Shown: one piece after another, positions 1-16,011 of the stretch
How the letters are laid out: each line of letters starts with the position of its first letter
Numbering within the stretch: position 1 is the stretch's first letter
Assembly (NCBI GenBank): GCA_027475525.1
Contig: JAMWFC010000117.1
Coordinates: forward strand, 854,183 to 918,182
Source of the DNA: Macrolepiota albuminosa
Taxonomy: Eukaryota; Basidiomycota; Agaricomycetes; Agaricales; Agaricaceae
Direction of reading: 5' to 3'
Length of the DNA: 64,000 bases
Notes under the pieces: generated by a model
The model's input: only the letters and a program-made list of their open reading frames with translations
Database searches by the model: none
Told to the model about the DNA's origin: nothing
Position numbers and translations under genes: made by a program

Positions 1-896
1 TCCTCTGGGTATGTCGTCTTGAGATAAGGAGAGAGTTCCAGCAGGGAACGAGTCGAGAGAGAGTACCGCCCGCGTCTAGTTGTGTGAGTTCGTTGTCTGC
101 TAAATATATAAAGAAGGAATGTGTCGTACTTGCTCTTGACCAACCATCCTTTGGCCACGAAACTACCCAGGACGGCTTCAGCTTGGCTCTTGGTCATGTT
201 CGTCTTGGGTCTGATAGCGCTCACTTCACGAAGCGCGGCAGTAGATGAGACGGAGAAACAACGACGAGGGGCCAGCATAATGAGCTCGATCTAGGGATGT
301 AACTATTGATTGCGGCAGAAAACTCATGTAGCGTAAACGAGTTTGAAACATACAATAGCTTTGAAAAAGGCTATTTCTGCCGCAGTGTATTCGGTTGCCA
401 TCTGCGCAATCTCGTCTCCTTTTCGATTAACCTTTTGGACGGGGGGAAGAGGTGTTCAGAAGAGTATTCTTTTGTCTCACACTCAGAGTTGTTCAGCAAC
501 TGACCAAGGCATACATTTGTGTCCCTGAGCGTTCGTCGTGAAGATGACGGAACTCGAGATCTAGACTGTCGAGGGACTGGTTGATTTTTGTCACAAATCC
601 ATCCCATGCGTCTCTGCCAGCGGGCATGTGGAGCTCGAGTTCAGGATTTGCGGCTGAATTGGGAGATTAGATGGTCCATCCCATGCGTCTCTGCCAGCGG
701 GCATGTGGAGCTCGAGTTCAGGATTTGCGGCTGAATTGGGAGATTAGATGGAGTCGTGATGGCAAGGGAGGGGGCAATTACCATTGACGGCGTCGATGGA
801 CTTTGCCCAAAGGGTCTGGGCAAGCTTTTCAGAGACAATTGCGCGAGATAAGATGGCCTGGAGGAAGACACATTGCACATCACTCGAAGAAACCAT
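1..896 (-). CDS. NSE1: Nse1, SMC5/6 complex subunit (3' part outside window)
   Basis: This is the N-terminal part of Nse1, the winged-helix/RING subunit that binds Nse3 and Nse4 in the SMC5/6 DNA-repair complex in the nucleus. The start at 896 gives MVSSSDVQCVFLQAILSRAI, the usual family opening. Exon 1 ends at 782. Exon 2 begins at 653 and contains MPAGRDAWDGFVTKINQSLD. Later exons give VNRKGDEIAQMATEYTAAEI and, close to the window edge, the winged-helix signature GRYSLSTRSLLELSPYLKTT. The C-terminal RING lies beyond position 1. The exon 2 acceptor lies inside an exact 77-bp tandem duplication (598-751), so two identical acceptors exist. Only the one at 654 keeps the conserved frame. The family call is firm; exon borders are by eye. 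Confidence 0.85.
598..751. repeat. exact 77-bp tandem duplication (1 of 10)
   Basis: Bases 598-674 are repeated without a mismatch at 675-751. The unit covers the acceptor and the start of exon 2 of the NSE1 gene. It is probably an assembly join artefact, because nine other duplications in the window have the same period. Confidence 0.97.
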
Positions 897-1024
897 GTGG
901 ATAGATGGATGGAAGAAACAAAAGACGCGTCGTGTGCTTATTTTATTTACGCGTTCGTGTCATTACTAAACGTGGATATGGGTATTTCATTTATCGTTCT
1001 ACCATTAGTCTAAGCCAATCCTCT

Positions 1025-1858
1025 TCATGGCTTTGGTACCCGCAGCGTCTTGCTCACCATCGCAGTGGCCCACAGTCCCCACACTAGGCTCACCACATGT
1101 ACCTCTCCCCGTCCCCCGGCATCACCCCACAATGTGACAGTCCCTCCAGGAATGCCTTGTTGGCCTTCAATCCAGCCATTTTTAGTCCAATACGCCAATA
1201 CAGACACAAGCGCTAACGATGAGGGAATGGGGAGACCTTCAAAATATTTGGCCTTGCCTGCTGCATCTTTTGGAACGCTAGCAACTGTCGCATTGAAACG
1301 AGCAAGTCGAGCAAGCCCACAACATATGAAGCCTGTCAGTACCACTGTATCAAGGTATGTCCGTAGCCCCACTGCAAACGCTAATAGTGATGGAGCAACA
1401 CCAAATGAGATCTGGAGGTGTTCTACGTTTGAATGAAGCACCAAGGAGCCAAAGAGAAAGAACACACCAAGTCAGCCAGACTATCAAGTTCCTGACCAAG
1501 CATACTACTTGACTTTCTCCAGCGTGCGACTTTGCCGTCTAAAAAGTCGAACATGAGGCCAGCAAGTGGGAATGCGAGGGCCGACCACAGATAGTCAATA
1601 TCCCCTGTAAGGAGGTAGTGCCCCGATGAAAACACGGAAAAGGATCCGCAGACACCGTTCATTATAGTGACTAGATCTGCGAGACGAAAATTTCTAAAAG
1701 ATGGATACTAAGCATGTTATATGCAGGTAACATGACAGGACATACCTGACGAGCGAAAAATGTCCATCAGTGTCCTGATACTGATGTAAAGCATCGACTC
1801 GGTGCTCGACAGTGGTTTGGGAAGCATTGGGCTTGATAAATGGTTTTCGTTGACTCAT
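1025..1858 (-). CDS. CHO1: CDP-diacylglycerol--serine O-phosphatidyltransferase (phosphatidylserine synthase)
   Basis: This enzyme makes phosphatidylserine from CDP-diacylglycerol and serine in the ER membrane. The start at 1858 gives MSQRKPFIKPNASQTTVEHR, followed by a first intron. The second exon carries NFRLADLVTIMNGVCGSFSV and the complete CDP-alcohol phosphatidyltransferase motif D-G-x2-A-R-x8-G-x3-D-x3-D between about 1560 and 1485. A second intron (about 1410-1471) separates DSLADL from ISFGVAPSLLAFAVG, exactly where the family continues. The rest holds several hydrophobic membrane helices and ends with the stop at 1025. Length and the intact catalytic motif suggest a functional gene. 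It lies head-to-tail with NSE1 on the same strand. Confidence 0.9.
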
Positions 1859-1861
1859 CGG

Positions 1862-2015
1862 TGCAGTTCGATGAGTACTCAGGCCTAGGAGTCGTCCGAC
1901 CCGGGCCCGTGGCTGTGTCAGCGGGAATCACGTGCCTTTGCAGTTCGATGAGTACTCAGGCCTAGGAGTCGTCCGACCCGGGCCCGTGGCTGTGTCAGCG
2001 GGAATCACGTGCCTT
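1862..2015. repeat. exact 77-bp tandem duplication (2 of 10)
   Basis: Bases 1862-1938 are repeated exactly at 1939-2015. It lies in the short spacer between the CHO1 start and the 3' end of the next gene, so no frame is affected. The unit contains a GC-rich stretch and a CACGTG E-box-like hexamer. The doubled hexamer should not be taken as a real paired site until the duplication is confirmed. Confidence 0.97.
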
Positions 2016-2055
2016 TCATTTGCTATGTGGCGCACTAGATAGTACAATAAAGTAA

Positions 2056-5000
2056 TTATTTACTTTGCCGAGTATGCCTAATCTTTCGACGATCTTCTTC
2101 TGTGTGGTCTTCAGCCACATCAAACACGACTCCAGGCCTAGCTCTTCGCAGTCTCCCGCCTGTCACCTCTCGTATCTCCGCTGCCTCCATGTGCCTCCAT
2201 TCCTGAGTTGCAGCAAACACATCTCTCAATGGAGGCACTTGTATCAGGGGCGGCTGGGAACTGTGTACTGAAGCAGCCGGTGACCCAATAACAGTAGTGG
2301 ACTGCAGCATGCGTCAGCACTCTAAAGGCTAGCGAATTGATGCTGGAATGACTCACACCAGTTCCGTCTTGAGCCTCAAGCGATGCCTGCGATACCCTCC
2401 GATTTCTCTTTGTCGTAAGATAGCGAAACGGTGTGAAAACCATGTTCGGGCTTTTACGTTCAGTCATTGGCTGGACCACAACCGGGTCCGTAATTGGAGG
2501 AGCCTTCGCTCGCGAGGACACTGCAGGAGTCATCTTCGTATCTGAAAGAGGCGCTGCATCTGAAAAATTCTCTACTCCTGGTTTTGGTTTCGATTCCTTA
2601 CGGAGTTTGCGTGGTGCAGGCTTCTGGGATTCTTCTACTTGATCTGGTGACTGGGCAAGTTTGGATCTGAGCATGCTAAATAGTCCTCGCTTTTTGGACG
2701 ATGTCTGCGAAGAAAAAGATGCTGGGATTGAAGTGCGGGAAGTAGATGGTTTCAAAATTGTGGGAGTGAGGGAGGAGGGCGTTCTAAGAAGAACGGATTC
2801 TTCGGATGGTCTGCGTGACACCTCACGTTTATGTCGTGAGGGCGATGGATCTGGGAGAGGCTTTGATGCTGGTATTGGTTGTATGGACTGGAAGGTATTG
2901 ATATGTACGTCAGGAGCCGTGGTACCTTGTTGGTCAGGGGGTGGTTTTGAAGGAGAAGCAGCATTAGATCGCATAGCAATTTTACCATGGTTTCCAGAAG
3001 TATTTCTTGGTTTGACGGAGGATGATACACCTTGAGACGGTACAAATACATTGCTTGGCAGAGAAGGTTGTGGAACTTGAGAAGACGATGGTAATACATA
3101 ACGATTGAGCATAAGGTCGACCTGAGAGCCCGATGTATTATTCTTAATAGGCGTAGTAGATTGACTCCGGTAGTTTGGAGGTTCTCTTCGTTGGGTAGAC
3201 GGTCCGTCAGGTCGTGAATTGCTTGGCTGTTTAGATGAAGATGTCACAGCAGGTTTGTGGGACGATTTATGACAGTCGTCATTCCAAGTGCCCAGAACTC
3301 CTTGAGATTGCTGGTGACTGGATTTATGAGCGGCAGAGTCCGCTAGGGGAGAGCCACCAGACGTTAAGGAGTTGGGTGGAACAGTAGTATTGACAGGCGC
3401 AGTATGCGACGATTGTATGACCAAATTGTGTTTCTGCGATGATTTGTTCTGATCTTTATTTCTGGCGGTTTTATGAGGAGTTTGGTGGTGACTTGTGATC
3501 TGTGTGATCCCAACAGGATATGTGTTGTTGACAGGTGAAGGGCTCAACTCGGAGGAGTTTGGTGGTGACTTGTGATCTGTGTGATCCCAACAGGATATGT
3601 GTTGTTGACAGGTGAAGGGCTCAACTCGGAGTTGTTCCTTTGTGGGGGCCTTATCTTGATTGTCATGAGTGTGTTGGCGTGTCTGAGCCTTCTGCATATG
3701 CACGGTAGATGAACCACGATTGCCGGTTCGTGAGGTGATATGTTTCTGAGACTTCGAGCCGACCAGACTATCCTGGTTTATCGGCAATTGGGCAGTCGAC
3801 TCGGCTATGGGCAAGAAAGCATGGCTGGATTCGAGCCGACCAGACTATCCTGGTTTATCGGCAATTGGGCAGTCGACTCGGCTATGGGCAAGAAAGCATG
3901 GCTGGATTCAGATGCGTTTTGTCGACTGGTCGATGCCAACATGCCGTAGATGGAGTAGTATGATTGTGTAGAGGTTGAAATTGTTCCGGTACGCGTGTAC
4001 CTTTTGGCACGGTAGACGTACGAGAGCTAACCTCTTGTGGATGCTTTTCAAGAGCCCTCTTCTGCAAAGACGTTGATTCAGGCTGAACCACTTGTGAACT
4101 TGGTTGTTCGATGCCTGGTCTGAGGACACTGGATTGGCCGGACCTAGATGTCACTGCCCGGGAACTTTGAGGATCATCGAGTGTAGGAGGAATTTGGTGA
4201 TAGAACGGAGCAGGGTTGGACAAAAGTTCTGCCAATTTAGCATTTTGAATAGACAGTCGATCGCCTGGCGAAGCAGCTATGACACAATTCAAGGATTCTT
4301 TCGGCGGAAATTGACTAGACGAGGCCACATTATTTTCATTATGAGATGCTTGTACGATTGGAGCTTCTGTTGAACCAGATTAATACCAGGAAATCTGCCA
4401 GAATTACCAACGATACCATGGTTCTGGCCGAGGCTCGAGACTTCATTTTTGGTGACAGGGAACCAGGAAATCTGCCAGAATTACCAACGATACCATGGTT
4501 CTGGCCGAGGCTCGAGACTTCATTTTTGGTGACAGGGAACTCTACTTCTGGACCCAACGTGTTGTAATGCGATTTTTGGCCTTGTAATTGCATTTTTTTC
4601 AATTGATCCTCAGACGGTGGTCTGAAGTCGACTGAAGCTCGGTCCGCGTATGCTTGGATGAAGTACCCTCACGACTGATTGGCAGCGTTACATCTTCTAG
4701 AAAAAGCCTCAACCAGAGAGCTTCCAACACTTGCCACTTGCTCACCTGACTTTTTCGGTAATTGCGTAGACGAAATTGCATAGTTATGAGTTAGTGTTAA
4801 ATCATCGCTTGGGTTGGTCAGCCGTGATTGCAGAAGGTTCAAGGGTCTGGTCTGGTCAATGGGTGCTTGCAACATGTTATGAATATCAGGCCTTTCAGAG
4901 TGAAGATGTTGAGGACTCATAGCTGTTGCCGGTCGTTGGATTGCGGATACCAATGTCCTATCGACGCTCGGGACGTCCCTCACAACTCCAGTCAGAAGTG

Positions 5001-8000
5001 GTATAGATCCTTCTGAACTGATTTGACGGTAACCTATTGCCGTTGAGGGGCGTAATATCTGTGAAGTCGCCTCTGACAGGGTTTGATTCGGTATTGATGA
5101 TCCTTTATAATCAGCTCTAAGTTTCGAGACACTCGGTTTCAACTCTGAAGGAGTACGTTGACCCTTCTTGTCACTATAAGGTTGTGCAAGCTATGTAAAG
5201 TCGACGGACGGGTAACAGGATGAGTATGAAACGCAGTGTATTGAGAGATTGATCGTTACGTACGGATTCAGTCGAGCTGCGGTAACGTGAGGGCCCGTCG
5301 GAGGTTATTTGGTCAGATGGCAAGCTAATAGAATTGACCGTTGCACATTTGACGGAGGAGGTAACGACACCGCCAATATCAACCCCCTGTGTGTTTGTAT
5401 GTCGAGAATTAATGTGAATCACGTCACGAGTAGAACTTGAAGTTACTGCATTACCGAACTCGCCCGGTCTCTCACTTGACCACGAGTTTATATCCTTGGC
5501 CGCGATCACAGATTTGGATAGATCGGAAGAGGCTTGCATCTTCGCACTTGTCGATGCTTCCAGTGAGCTTCCAGCAATCCCATGACACTGTACCACCTGT
5601 TTTAATGGGGGAGAGACTTGGTTTATGGCTACATTCGAAAAGGAAGATGTTAAAGCAGAATGCGAAGTGTGGTTGGCGTCGTTCAATGCTCCAAAAGCAA
5701 GAGACATGTCTTCGCTGTGAACCGCCTCTGCTCTCATGTCTGTCGTTTTTCTCTGCTGTAGCATTGAGTGCGACCCTGAGCTAGTAGTTCGGCTTTCTGT
5801 CATTACAGGGTAACGCAAAGCCTGATCAAGAGTCCTCGCCGTCAAAGTTTGAACTGATGTCTCATCAGCCATATTGATATCGGTAGGCTGTAGATGACCA
5901 ATGTTCTCATTCAATCTCATTGGAGACGAAGGTTCTATTGACGTCGGCAAAGCTCGAGCCTTGCTATCTGACCCTGCAGACTCCTCTTGCAAGGAATGTG
6001 AGATCTGTGTCTGGGAGCGTGATGCATCGTCCAACGGTGTCCTATCTGTACGTGCCTTGCAGACATTCTGAGGGAGATATTCTGCGGAAGACAGCTGCGC
6101 CGATGTTGTTGGAGGCGGCAGACTGCACGCGATCTCCATTGGAGGAAATGACGTTGTTTGACCTTGCTGAGATAGCGGAAATTCCATCGGTTTAATCTGC
6201 ACATGAGACGGTGGGTGATGAATTGGAATATCAAGACTGGAAGATACTTTAGGGTCGATGCTGACGTCGACGGATCGGGCATTGAGTGGGTATGTTGGAA
6301 CCTGTTGGGTCGCTTTATGCTCCGCCACGATATTTGAAATGACTGGAGAGTGATGAGCGCCTTGTGAAACACTGGACTCAATGGCGTTCCCGAAACTTGG
6401 ACGAATTTGAAGTGACGCGTCTTCTAGGACTGCAGTTTGTCCACGGGAAGAAGACTGTCGTATTGAAGGAAGCGCAACCGAAGATCGTGCTATCGAGCTT
6501 TTTATGTCAATCACGACAGGAGTGGAAGGGGTGCTCTGTATCTGATTTAATAAGGTAGGGAAGGTGCTTTGAGATTGCGATGATATCTCTCGGAAATTCT
6601 CCTCAGGTGTCTGTTCGACTTGAATCCTATCTGACGTCGTTCGTGCAGGGGCAGAAGAGTGATTGTCTACAGGAACTGCATGATATGAAAGGTTTGGAGT
6701 CTCATGAATGGGTTGAGCCGTAAGTGGTCGATCCTTTGGTCCTGTTGATTCAGGAAGTTTCCTCGAAATATCGACCGTTGGTGTAACTGAGGGTTCCCTG
6801 CTCACATGAGCCAAAGGTAATTGTGATGCCTGGTCGCGAGTTTGGAGATATGGTTGCATTACTCTTAGTACTCCTGATGTTTGCGCGTCAATTGTTCGTG
6901 AAGCAGTCATCTCAGTTCGTTGCGAATGAGATTCCATGTGAGGTTCCTGAACCACTGAAGCTGGAGACGGGATTGGATGGCTGTTAGGATTCATAAGATG
7001 ACGACCTTGATGCGTCACAATCTGATTTTCCGGAGGGTCGACTTGAGGCGCATCCGTTGAAAGAAGTTTTGACTGCTTCTCCTCAGTACGCGTGAAATAC
7101 TACAAAGCGGAAGTTCAGGTGGAAGAAAACTGACTGCCTGCCAAAAGATTGCGATTCACCTTCGAGGTGCCAGCCAATTCAGCTTCGCGCAACGTTGCCT
7201 GTTTAGATGCACTTGTATACATTGTCTTGGGTATTGTGATGGTCTAGAAGGAGAACAGTGTACTTAACGAGGATTGGTCTATGGGAAATGAGTACTAACA
7301 TGGTCCAGCTGTTCCTCGAGCCTTTGCTTCTCAGCACGTACCATAGAAGTCTTGTTGTCTATCAAAGGAGATGGTCCTGAAAATGACCTTTTTTTAGAGA
7401 AGAGCCGCTGTGAGGAGTCGGAAACCTGGGAATGATCAACAAAACCACACTAGTACAATCATAGGCCTGGGGAAATCCCTACCTCATCGTACTTTGACCG
7501 GTCGGTATTTGTGTTCCTAAGTTGAACATCGTGGTGGGTCAAGATTTCCCGAGCAGACGATGCAGGCGGAAATTCCAAAATAACGTTGTTTGCATCGTTT
7601 TCGATCGTCTGCTATAATTCGGAAGTTGTAATTTGAAGAGACATTCAATAATATAGCTCACATGTTCTTCGTGCTTTGGACGTCCGATCTCACCAAGCGA
7701 GGAGGCAACTGCCCTGGGATCAACACGAGACAGTTGCCTAGGAGAGACCAAGGTCATATCCTTTTCACGATGCCCGTACGGCAAAGAAGAATAGTTTAGA
7801 TTTGCATATCTTGCTTGGTTGTCACGCGAGCTCGACGGAGACGTAACTTGACGAGGATGTGTCGATACAGGGCCTTGAGGAGCCGAGGGAACAGAACCAC
7901 GCCTTTCCTGTAATGAAAAGAAAAATCGGACAGATATCAAACGGTAGAAAAACGATGATACCATAATCCGAAGATGAGGTGCTTCGACTTCAGCAAGGTT

Positions 8001-9439
8001 GTGCTTATATTTCGACAGCCTTGGTGAGCCTTTGCGAGGTGAGTTATCAGAATTGGTTTCGTCGTGAGCTGGGGTATGTTGCTGCTGTTTCCAAGGCCTA
8101 GGACTTAGCATCGAAGCAGAATCCCATTCTGCATTTCCCGGTTCAAAACGTTTGTCCAAGTAGCTCTTGTCTTTACGATTATCTCGACGACGTTCACCTT
8201 GATCTAACCCCCGGACTTGGTCGTACTGTCTGCTTTGCTGGGACTCGTCTTTCGAATCGCGCGGCTGGTAAGTCACATAAGGATGTTCCTCTCGCAGATC
8301 TTTGTGGACTTCTGAGATTCCGCCAAATCCATATTTACCTGCAGTAGCAGGCCCTTTCCCATTGAGCCCATGCTCTCTTTCCTGTATCCCACAATCTTCA
8401 TCTTTTTCCTGTACCTTTCCTTCAACTCTTCGATCGATTTTCCTTTTTTCTCGCTCCCTGGGTTCATTATATTCCCGTTCCCTCCGGGAATCCCTGGCCA
8501 TATCTCTGCCTGCATCTCTTTCTGTATGCTGCCCCCTGGTAACGTTCCTATCCTTGCCCCTTTCGCGCACGTTGTGCGCTTCTCGATATTCCTTGTCTTG
8601 TCCCTGTACACCCGTCCTCTCAATTCGCCCTCGTTCCAGGTCACGATTTCTGTCACTTTCGCTTTCTTTCTCCTTATCCCTCTTGATTTTCTCTTTGTTT
8701 CTTCTTCTGTCCCTCCTCTCCCGCTCATCGTCAAAGACTGCCCTACGGTTTTCATCGATATCCCTATGCTGGACGTAGTCTTTCCGTCGACCAGATTTCT
8801 CCACGGCTCTAACTTGATATCGCGCAACGTCGACCTCTCTTTCCCGTGTCCACCGTTCCCTCTCTCTTCCCTTATCTCCACGGCTCTAACTTGATATCGC
8901 GCAACGTCGACCTCTCTTTCCCGTGTCCACCGTTCCCTCTCTCTTCCCTTATCTGCATCCCTATATCGGTCATTGGAACGTCTCTGATGTTGAGCATCAT
9001 CTTCCCTGTGCACGGTAGGAGCGCGTTCGAAAGAGGGCGAGTGCATAGGTGCCGGAGGACGTTGGATTGTTGACCATCCAGATGAGCCACCCAAGTGTTG
9101 ACCTGGACCTGGGTAGAATGGTGTTGCAGCAGAAGCAAAGGCGGTCTTAGCTTGAGTCTTGGTTGGCACATGAGAACCTCTACCATTTGATGGATGGGTC
9201 GTGTAGTTGTTTCCTGAGGGTACAACATGCGGTACCGAGGCATAATAAGCACGACTTGAACTATAATTTTCAGCAGCCCTAGGGACATCGGCGGTGCAAT
9301 CTAAATCTTGCCGAATTGTTCGATGGCGAGTTCTGTCGTCATGAGACTCTATGGCAGGCGGCAACCAGACCTGGTAGGTTGGCGTCGAGTCACTTGTTGG
9401 CTTGTGCGCGCCAGAGTGTCGTTGGAAGTGGCTCTCCAT
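2056..9439 (-). CDS. very large low-complexity protein, function unknown (frame broken by four 77-bp duplications)
   Basis: I do not recognise this protein. The likely start is 9439 (MESHFQRHSGAHKP) and the last exon ends at 2056 (EEDRRKIRHTRQSK). Most of it is Ser/Thr/Pro/Gln-rich and probably disordered. The stretch around 9000-8300 is extremely charged, with runs of RE, RD and RR pairs (for example DDERERRDRRRNKEKIKRDK). A possible short helical segment (RGLFSMLRSKLAQ) lies near 2690, and a more ordered C-terminal part follows (FTPFRYLTTKRNRRVSQASL). Introns are visible near 7970-7910, 7660-7620, 7490-7430 and 2350-2300. Four exact 77-bp tandem duplications interrupt the coding frame; ignoring one copy of the unit at 8798 rejoins the protein, and the unit at 3475 rejoins if a 49-nt intron is allowed. 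It could be two genes rather than one. Mature length is about 2200-2300 residues if single. Confidence 0.55.
3475..3628. repeat. exact 77-bp tandem duplication (3 of 10)
   Basis: Bases 3475-3551 are repeated exactly at 3552-3628, inside the large minus-strand gene. With one copy removed, a 49-nt GT-AG intron on the minus strand joins ...KEQLR to ITSHHQTPHKT in phase 0. Confidence 0.97.
3753..3906. repeat. exact 77-bp tandem duplication (4 of 10)
   Basis: Bases 3753-3829 are repeated exactly at 3830-3906, inside the large minus-strand gene. It separates two otherwise long open segments. Confidence 0.97.
4385..4538. repeat. exact 77-bp tandem duplication (5 of 10)
   Basis: Bases 4385-4461 are repeated exactly at 4462-4538, inside the large minus-strand gene. 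Confidence 0.97.
8798..8951. repeat. exact 77-bp tandem duplication (6 of 10)
   Basis: Bases 8798-8874 are repeated exactly at 8875-8951, inside the charged part of the large minus-strand gene. Removing one copy rejoins DVARYQVRAVE directly to KSGRRKDYVQHRD in one frame. Confidence 0.97.
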
Positions 9440-10447
9440 ACAACGTTAGCCTAAGCAATGACAGAGGTATGATTCCTATATGGATTCTACTTCTTTGCAG
9501 CAGAATCTGAGTGAAGACACGAGGGATATCAGAATAAGGGATGCTTTCGACATGAGGCGAAGACGGGCTGCAGTAAAATGCCGCCACTTTTGGAAAGGTG
9601 GGCTTAAGCGACACGAAGTTTCAGAAACCCGACATAACCACGTTTGAACCTTATCCACGCTGAAATATGATGTGGACCTCAAATCAAATGGAAGATAGCT
9701 GAAAGACACATGTCCAGGATTACTGCAAGACCAACGCTAGATATGATTAAATGTCCTTTTACAATTGATACAATAGACAAATCTACGCAAAATGCATACG
9801 TAAACGTGTATGTATGCCTGGAACAAAAGTCCATCAAACAACCAAGTATGTGACGGTGCAAATGTTAGAGGCATGCTCCAGGGTCCATGAGGGAAAACCC
9901 CAACTGACCAGTCTCAGAACGAGACTGAGAAGTATACCAAGGACTCCTGATTTCAATCTTACACGATTTTGACTCATTACAAGACAGTACACAGCATAGA
10001 AGCTGTCGAAGACATGTCTTCCTGTCAAGACAATTTAAGGATCGTGTGGCATGAAAGATCAGATAAAAGAGACATAAAAAAAGAAAGAAAGAAAGAGCAA
10101 CCAGGAGAGATATTGATGAAGAAAACACCGAGATCGATCCATTTGTGAAGGGAGGGCTGAAAACAAAAATTGTTGTTAAAAGAACTCGGAAACCGCCGAC
10201 TGTTCGGCCAAGGCCGAACGGCACAAGATGAGTCGTGACTTTGTAAGTCACTCCGTATCGCTCATCCCAGACCTCATAGCGCATTCTCGACACGATTTTC
10301 AACGCATATCACGTCTTGTCTATCCCCTGATTAGACTGGGAGGTCTGCTTGATCACTGATACGGAATTTTTCGGTCTCGATGGTGCGCAGCCATAGACGT
10401 CGCATCTATTTTCGCCTCATTAACCGCACTCTTTTTAGAACGATACC
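9440..10447. other. divergent intergenic region, no gene seen
   Basis: About 1 kb between two divergently transcribed genes (large unknown protein on -, USP7 on +). It must hold both promoters. A short purine-rich AAAG run lies at about 10075-10098. I see no conserved ORF, tRNA or repeat family. Confidence 0.6.
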
Positions 10448-14857
<4,410 letters not shown>

Positions 14858-14987
14858 TTGTACATATCATTACGTAGTTATAGTTCGCGGAGTATCTCAT
14901 TTATTTCCTCTTCTCTCTTGCTCTTGCCCGTCGGCTATGGCTGCTTCACAAAGTCTCCTCGTAAAGGTTGGCTTGTGCTATATTGCA

Positions 14988-15755
14988 TCACTTCCTCTTC
15001 TTATTCTTTTTAGCACTCTGTTCATTCGGTCAGAGATGACTGAGAGGATATGAAGCTTGCACTTACGTCGACGTCACCATTTTCAGCGCCCGCGCTCTGT
15101 GTCGACCCATTGGGGGATCGTGAAGCTGTGACAGCAGTGTGCTTGGCTTTTATTTCATACTTGCGTTCTGATGGAAAAGTTAAAAAGAGTATGCGTCGCC
15201 GATTTAATAAGCAGCCATACCCAAATCGTCTCTCGTTGCTGATATGTTCTCGAAAATAGCGCGCATTCTTTCGTTGGCCAACATTTCATTGGCGGTCTGG
15301 AAAATTACCTGTCCCCAGCCTTCTACAAAAGAGTTTGCTTCACAGACGACCTCCATAATCTCGGCTTCCAATTCTTTTTCAGCATTTATGAGGCTATTCC
15401 AGAGGTCGTCTCCGATCGAACCCTTTTGTAATAGATTCTGTAGAGCGGGTTTATCTTCTCTTATGCGCATAACTCGTTGTACGTCGGCCATGGCGCGGCG
15501 GACTAGTGCAGATTTAAGGAGAGCATCAGACGCGCGGGGTTCACTTTGTAGGAGAGTAACATATGTATTTCGTTCTGGATGTGAGGGAAAGTAAGGTTCA
15601 TATGATTGTGCTGCGAGGCTCGAAGTTTAGTTGTTGCGAGGTATAATGATACATTGGGTCATACTCGACGTGTGTTTGCGATAAAAGTAGCTGAATAGAA
15701 AGAGACCGCCGAAAACAATCACGAGATACGCGATTGGGACAAGAAGAGAGGCCAT
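14988..15755 (-). CDS. SEC66: Sec66, subunit of the Sec63 translocation complex
   Basis: Sec66 (Sec71) is an ER membrane protein of the Sec62/Sec63 post-translational translocon. The start at 15755 gives MASLLVPIAYLVIVFGGLFL, a single signal-anchor helix, followed by a basic segment (SYFYRKHTS). After an intron comes QSYEPYFPSHPERNTYVTLL and then the family core with PALQNLLQKGSIGDDLWNSL and EANSFVEGWGQVIFQTANEM, as in Sec66/Sec71. Two short 3' introns lead to a Lys/Arg-rich tail (SAKKNKKRK) with the stop at 14988. It converges with USP7, whose stop lies about 130 bp away. Family call firm; the last two exons are inferred from splice signals. Confidence 0.87.
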
Positions 15756-16011
15756 TGCAGAAGACTAGAGATGAGTGATCGACGACGTGTTAACTTTGCG
15801 CTGGCATGGACGGGTTATTTGCGTCTATTTTTCTCCAGGGCTATCGTCACCCGAAGCAAGCAGTGGCCATGAAGCCGGAACCGGCTAGGACCGGGTTCAT
15901 CCCCACCGGGTTTAACCATTCCCGTGAAAAAATCTGATCCGCTCACTAGCCGAGGTGGATGAAATACGGGCGTCTCATTCCGGGGTCATTCGATTTCTTT
16001 CCTCTGCATCC

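Noticed and set aside
8302..8894. Long plus-strand ORFs rich in Ser, Leu and Phe
   Set aside because: They are the complement of the charged RE/RD-coding block of the minus-strand gene; the composition is forced by the opposite strand.
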